In this document: positions 61,294 to 64,000 of the stretch, in pieces | Position numbering within the stretch: the stretch's first letter is position 1 | Layout of the letters: every line of letters begins with the position of its first letter | Assembly (NCBI RefSeq): GCF_900116415.1 | Contig: NZ_FPAP01000002.1 | Span: forward strand, 434,001 to 498,000 | Source: Chryseobacterium formosense | Lineage (GTDB): Bacteria; Bacteroidota; Bacteroidia; Flavobacteriales; Weeksellaceae | Reading direction: 5' to 3' | DNA length: 64,000 nucleotides | The notes under the pieces: generated by a model | Told to the model about the DNA's origin: nothing | The model's input: only the letters and a program-made list of their open reading frames with translations | Databases searched by the model: none | Made by a program: the position numbers and the translations under genes

Positions 61294-63579
61294 TTATCTC
61301 GTTCTGCTTTTGATGTCGTCTGAAGCGCCCTCAATGTTTCTTACTTTCTTCACTTTTTGGTTTCCGAAGTTGTACGTAATGCTGAAAGTTCCGCCTCTTC
61401 TGAACTGGTCGTTTCTTACATAGTTGTAATTTCCGTTGGCTTGGTAATCTTCAATTTCCACAATGTTTGTTCTTAAAACATCATTTAAGTTTAAAGCAAA
61501 TGTCCAGTCGTTCCAGTTTTTCTTGATGCTTAAATCTAAACTCATCAGGTTTTTAAGCATTCCCAATTCGATTTGCTGCTTGTCGACAAAGAAATAATTT
61601 ACACCTAAAAACCAGGTTTTCTTTTTGTCTAAACGGATCGTGTTGTTGGTTTGAATAAGGATACTTGTAGAACTTATTTTGTTTTCATACAAAGGGAAAA
61701 CATCTCCGGAAGTAGGGTCAACGCTTAAGCTACCATTATTTACATTTCTCTGAACTCCGATATTAAAATTTGTAGTTAAATATTGATTAAAGAATGTTTT
61801 CTGCATTCCCAACATTACAGACATTTCCTGTTTGTCACCAAAATTCGTACGGATGTATCGTAGTTGTTTATAAGAATCTTTTATCGGAAGATTGGTTATA
61901 GGATCAATAACAGGATTTCCGTTCGCATCTCTTCTGTCTTTTAAAATGTCTCTTTGAAGTGGAACCTGCGTAATAACATCTTTGAATAATGAATGATTTA
62001 CAATCAGGAAATAAGAATTTTTAAACATATAAGTCAATTCCTGATTATAGGTTGAAGATGCTTTTACAAAAGGATTATTTTGGGTATAATTGTCTTCAGT
62101 AAGAATATTTCTCACCGGATTCAGTTCCCAGAAGCTTGGTCTTCTCATTCTGCTGGAAAATGCGTACGAAATATTATTTTTATCGTTAATTGCATAATTT
62201 AAACTTAAATAAGGAAGCACATTGTTGTAATTTCTTTCGATTCTTCTATATTCCTCAGCTGCATTGTCAGATGTTCCCAAGCTGTTTGTAATCTCATATC
62301 TTGTTCCGATTTTCCCGGAAAATTTATCCGAAAACTTCTTCTCTAATGTAAGATACATACCATAAATGTTTTCATCATAGATGAAATGGTTTGGTGCAGA
62401 CTCAGTAGGTTCTCCTTCTATGAAAGTGTCGTTTTGGGTATCGTTATCGGTTTTAGTTTTATTAAAGTTTCCTCCGATTGAAACGGTAAAGTCATTTTTA
62501 AACTTCTGAATATAATCTACAGTACCCGAAAAGTTATTGATGATTTGTGGAAGATTTTGATAAATGGTTTGACTCAAATTTTTATCATTTCCCATAGCAT
62601 CTGCGAAATAAGTTTTATTGTCTGTAAACTGAAATCTCCTGTAATTAAGATAAGCCGCATTTACATTCAATTTACTTCCCAGAGAATCGGTTTTCAATTC
62701 GTAATTTAAATTAACAGAATTATTATACGAACGAGCATCTTCTCTATTTCTTGAGTTGGTATAATTGGTTATATAAGACTGTGATTCTGTGTCAAAAGAT
62801 TTAATGGTATTGAATAAATTAACCGTAGAATTATAGCTTTTGTTGGCATTCGAGTTCCAGGATAGTGCTAAATTGCTTTTTTCGGTTAATTGATAATCAA
62901 AATTCAGATAACCCCCGATGTATTGGTTTGGATCATCAATATTCCCCGTAGATTCGTTGGAAGATAAATCATTACCGTTTCTCAAAACATAATGTTGCGC
63001 CTGAATATTATCGCCACCGTAAAGATTTGCACTTATTCCCAGCTTGTCTTTTCTATAGTTTGCAGAAAAACTTGCAGAGCTACCATTGTATTTATTCTGA
63101 GAATTAGACATTCTCATATTTCCGTTCAAACCGTCACTCATTTTCTTTTTCAGAACAATATTGATGATTCCGTCTGAAGCTTCCACCTGAAACTCACTTC
63201 CGGGAACAGTGATTACTTCAATTTTCTGAATGTTTTCGGCAGGAGTGTTTTTTAGAAACTGAGCAAGAGATTCAGCATCCATATTAGATTTTCTGCCGTT
63301 TATGTAGATCAGAGCATTGTTTTTTCCTGCGATTTTAAGAGTCTTGTCATCCGTAGTTGAAAGAAGCGGTGTCTGTCTTAAAAGATCAAAAGTTGTATTT
63401 CCTTTTGTAACAGGAGATGCAGCTACATCATAAACAAAACGATCGCTCTGTTTTTTGAAAACCTGCTTCGTCATTACAACTTCCTCAATTTTCTGGGTCT
63501 TTACCGAGTCATTTTTTTTCTCTTGTGCAAATGTAAATCCGCTTAAGAAAAGTGCTGCTATAAATATTTGAGTTTTCAT
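61294..63579 (-). CDS. TonB-dependent-receptor-like outer-membrane barrel protein
   Basis: This 761-residue protein has a signal peptide at 1-19 (MKTQIFIAALFLSGFTFAQ). A plug domain at about 30-145 includes VFKKQSDRFVYDVAAS, TFDLLRQTPLLS, and ENIQKIEVITVPGSEFQVEASDGIINIVLKK. The rest has alternating aromatic strands of a large beta barrel ending in FSITYNFGNQK. It matches the outer membrane beta-barrel family 3 seen next to TonB receptors in Bacteroidota. No TonB box or N-terminal carboxypeptidase-like repeat is visible. The ligand is unknown. A terminator separates it from the hydrolase. Confidence 0.88.
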   Translation of the reverse strand: MKTQIFIAALFLSGFTFAQEKKNDSVKTQKIEEVVMTKQVFKKQSDRFVYDVAASPVTKGNTTFDLLRQTPLLSTTDDKTLKIAGKNNALIYINGRKSNMDAESLAQFLKNTPAENIQKIEVITVPGSEFQVEASDGIINIVLKKKMSDGLNGNMRMSNSQNKYNGSSASFSANYRKDKLGISANLYGGDNIQAQHYVLRNGNDLSSNESTGNIDDPNQYIGGYLNFDYQLTEKSNLALSWNSNANKSYNSTVNLFNTIKSFDTESQSYITNYTNSRNREDARSYNNSVNLNYELKTDSLGSKLNVNAAYLNYRRFQFTDNKTYFADAMGNDKNLSQTIYQNLPQIINNFSGTVDYIQKFKNDFTVSIGGNFNKTKTDNDTQNDTFIEGEPTESAPNHFIYDENIYGMYLTLEKKFSDKFSGKIGTRYEITNSLGTSDNAAEEYRRIERNYNNVLPYLSLNYAINDKNNISYAFSSRMRRPSFWELNPVRNILTEDNYTQNNPFVKASSTYNQELTYMFKNSYFLIVNHSLFKDVITQVPLQRDILKDRRDANGNPVIDPITNLPIKDSYKQLRYIRTNFGDKQEMSVMLGMQKTFFNQYLTTNFNIGVQRNVNNGSLSVDPTSGDVFPLYENKISSTSILIQTNNTIRLDKKKTWFLGVNYFFVDKQQIELGMLKNLMSLDLSIKKNWNDWTFALNLNDVLRTNIVEIEDYQANGNYNYVRNDQFRRGGTFSITYNFGNQKVKKVRNIEGASDDIKSRTR

Positions 63580-63630
63580 AATTGTTATATTTTAAGTTTA
63601 GATGCTTGTATTTGTTATTAATTTACATTG

Positions 63631-63638
63631 CAAAGATA
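63631..63638 (-). promoter_or_regulatory. Promoter -7 box of the outer-membrane barrel gene
   Basis: Minus strand TATCTTTG followed by C, an exact match, 52 bases before the ATG. The -33 candidate TTG is at 21-base spacing. Confidence 0.6.
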
Positions 63639-63666
63639 TGTAATAAATTAAGTATCTTGCAATACA

Positions 63667-63745
63667 AAGTAGTGAAAATGTTTTTATTAAAATTATAACT
63701 GATTGTTTATCAGTTAATAAAAATGTTTTTAAAATTTTACTACTT
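63667..63745. repeat. Imperfect 79-bp palindrome upstream of the barrel gene
   Basis: AAGTAGT (63667-63673) and ACTACTT (63739-63745), and the inner TAACTGAT/ATCAGTTA (63696-63716), share one centre at 63706. The material between the two matching parts does not pair well, so it is an interrupted palindrome. It may be a regulator site or the end of a small mobile element. Confidence 0.45.
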
Positions 63746-63802
63746 CCAAGTTTATATACAATAAGACAACTAAAGCAGATATTTTGTTACAAAAATTATT
63801 AA

Positions 63803-64000
63803 AAAAAATTACTTCAGCAATTGAAATTTGTAGGTACAGATTTCAATAGTCTTCAGACAACAGGAGATATTAATTTTACGGCAACTTCTCCTACTACAAG
63901 TTTGGGTAATCTTACTATTTGCACTGCTGTGACAGAATTTATTACGAGTCAAACAGATACACAGGCTGTTAAATATTTTGTTTCTCCAATAATTGCTGGT
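63803..64000 (+). pseudogene. 5'-incomplete coding fragment running off the window edge
   Basis: The frame is open for 66 codons from the stop at 63800 to the end of the window. The translation (for example KFVGTDFNSLQTTGDINF and AVTEFITSQTDTQAVKYFVSP) has the look of an extracellular beta-rich protein. No ATG or signal peptide precedes it; the only start would be TTG at 63821, and the upstream DNA is AT-rich without coding character. It is either a truncated remnant or a gene whose start has been lost. What follows the window decides this. Confidence 0.5.

Overview
The window looks like chromosome of a flavobacterium close to Chryseobacterium (Bacteroidota, Weeksellaceae-like). The evidence is AT-rich DNA, promoters of the Bacteroidota type (TTTG or TTG, about 19 bases, then TAnnTTTG) before many genes, almost no Shine-Dalgarno sequences, a protein with a type IX secretion (T9SS) sorting tail, a GLPGLI protein, a TonB-dependent outer-membrane barrel protein, and zinc-free (C-minus) forms of ribosomal proteins S14 and L36. 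The assignment to Chryseobacterium is an inference from protein style.

Layout. 1-9.1 kb holds envelope and housekeeping genes: a ClC chloride channel cut by the left edge, a small membrane protein, tRNA-Glu, an N-acetylmuramoyl-alanine amidase, LptD, RidA, a small membrane protein and an HtrA/Deg protease. 9.4-19.1 kb carries TrhO, a folate cyclo-ligase, lipoproteins, and a minus-strand series of TrmH-type methyltransferase, RmuC, a DUF5995 protein, a frameshifted YciI-like lipoprotein, PncB and Dps. 19.2-22.7 kb is a str operon that already includes rpsJ (rpsL-rpsG-fusA-rpsJ). 22.9-37.2 kb is an accessory block between rpsJ and rplC: a TPR/LuxR-type membrane regulator, a T9SS-sorted adhesin, an 1153-residue surface protein, further exported proteins, a GLPGLI protein, an iron-permease-family protein and large exported proteins of unknown function.

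37.3-51.4 kb is the rest of the S10-spc-alpha ribosomal superoperon, from rplC to rplQ, including secY, infA and rpoA and two genes shorter than 60 codons (rpmD, rpmJ). It starts with a consensus promoter and an apparent 28-codon leader ORF that has a strong Shine-Dalgarno and whose stop overlaps the rplC start. Three places inside the superoperon carry non-coding structure: a heptamer array before rplP, a 12-bp hairpin between rpsN and rpsH, and a hairpin plus 50-bp duplication before rpmJ. 51.4-58.3 kb has a lipoprotein, enolase, citrate synthase and two guanidine-hydrolase-superfamily enzymes (DDAH-like and CtlX-like) around an exported protein. 58.4-63.6 kb has a GH43/CBM32 glycosidase, an alpha/beta-hydrolase lipoprotein and an outer-membrane barrel protein. 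The right edge cuts a 5'-incomplete coding fragment.

No CRISPR array, phage, insertion sequence, rRNA or obvious defence system was seen. The observations most worth checking are the rplC leader ORF, the A-tract frameshift in the YciI-like lipoprotein (a -1 shift on A AAA AAG restores the domain exactly), the palindrome at the start point of a membrane-protein/lipoprotein operon, the structured spacers inside the ribosomal operon, and the regulator/surface-protein block that splits the operon.
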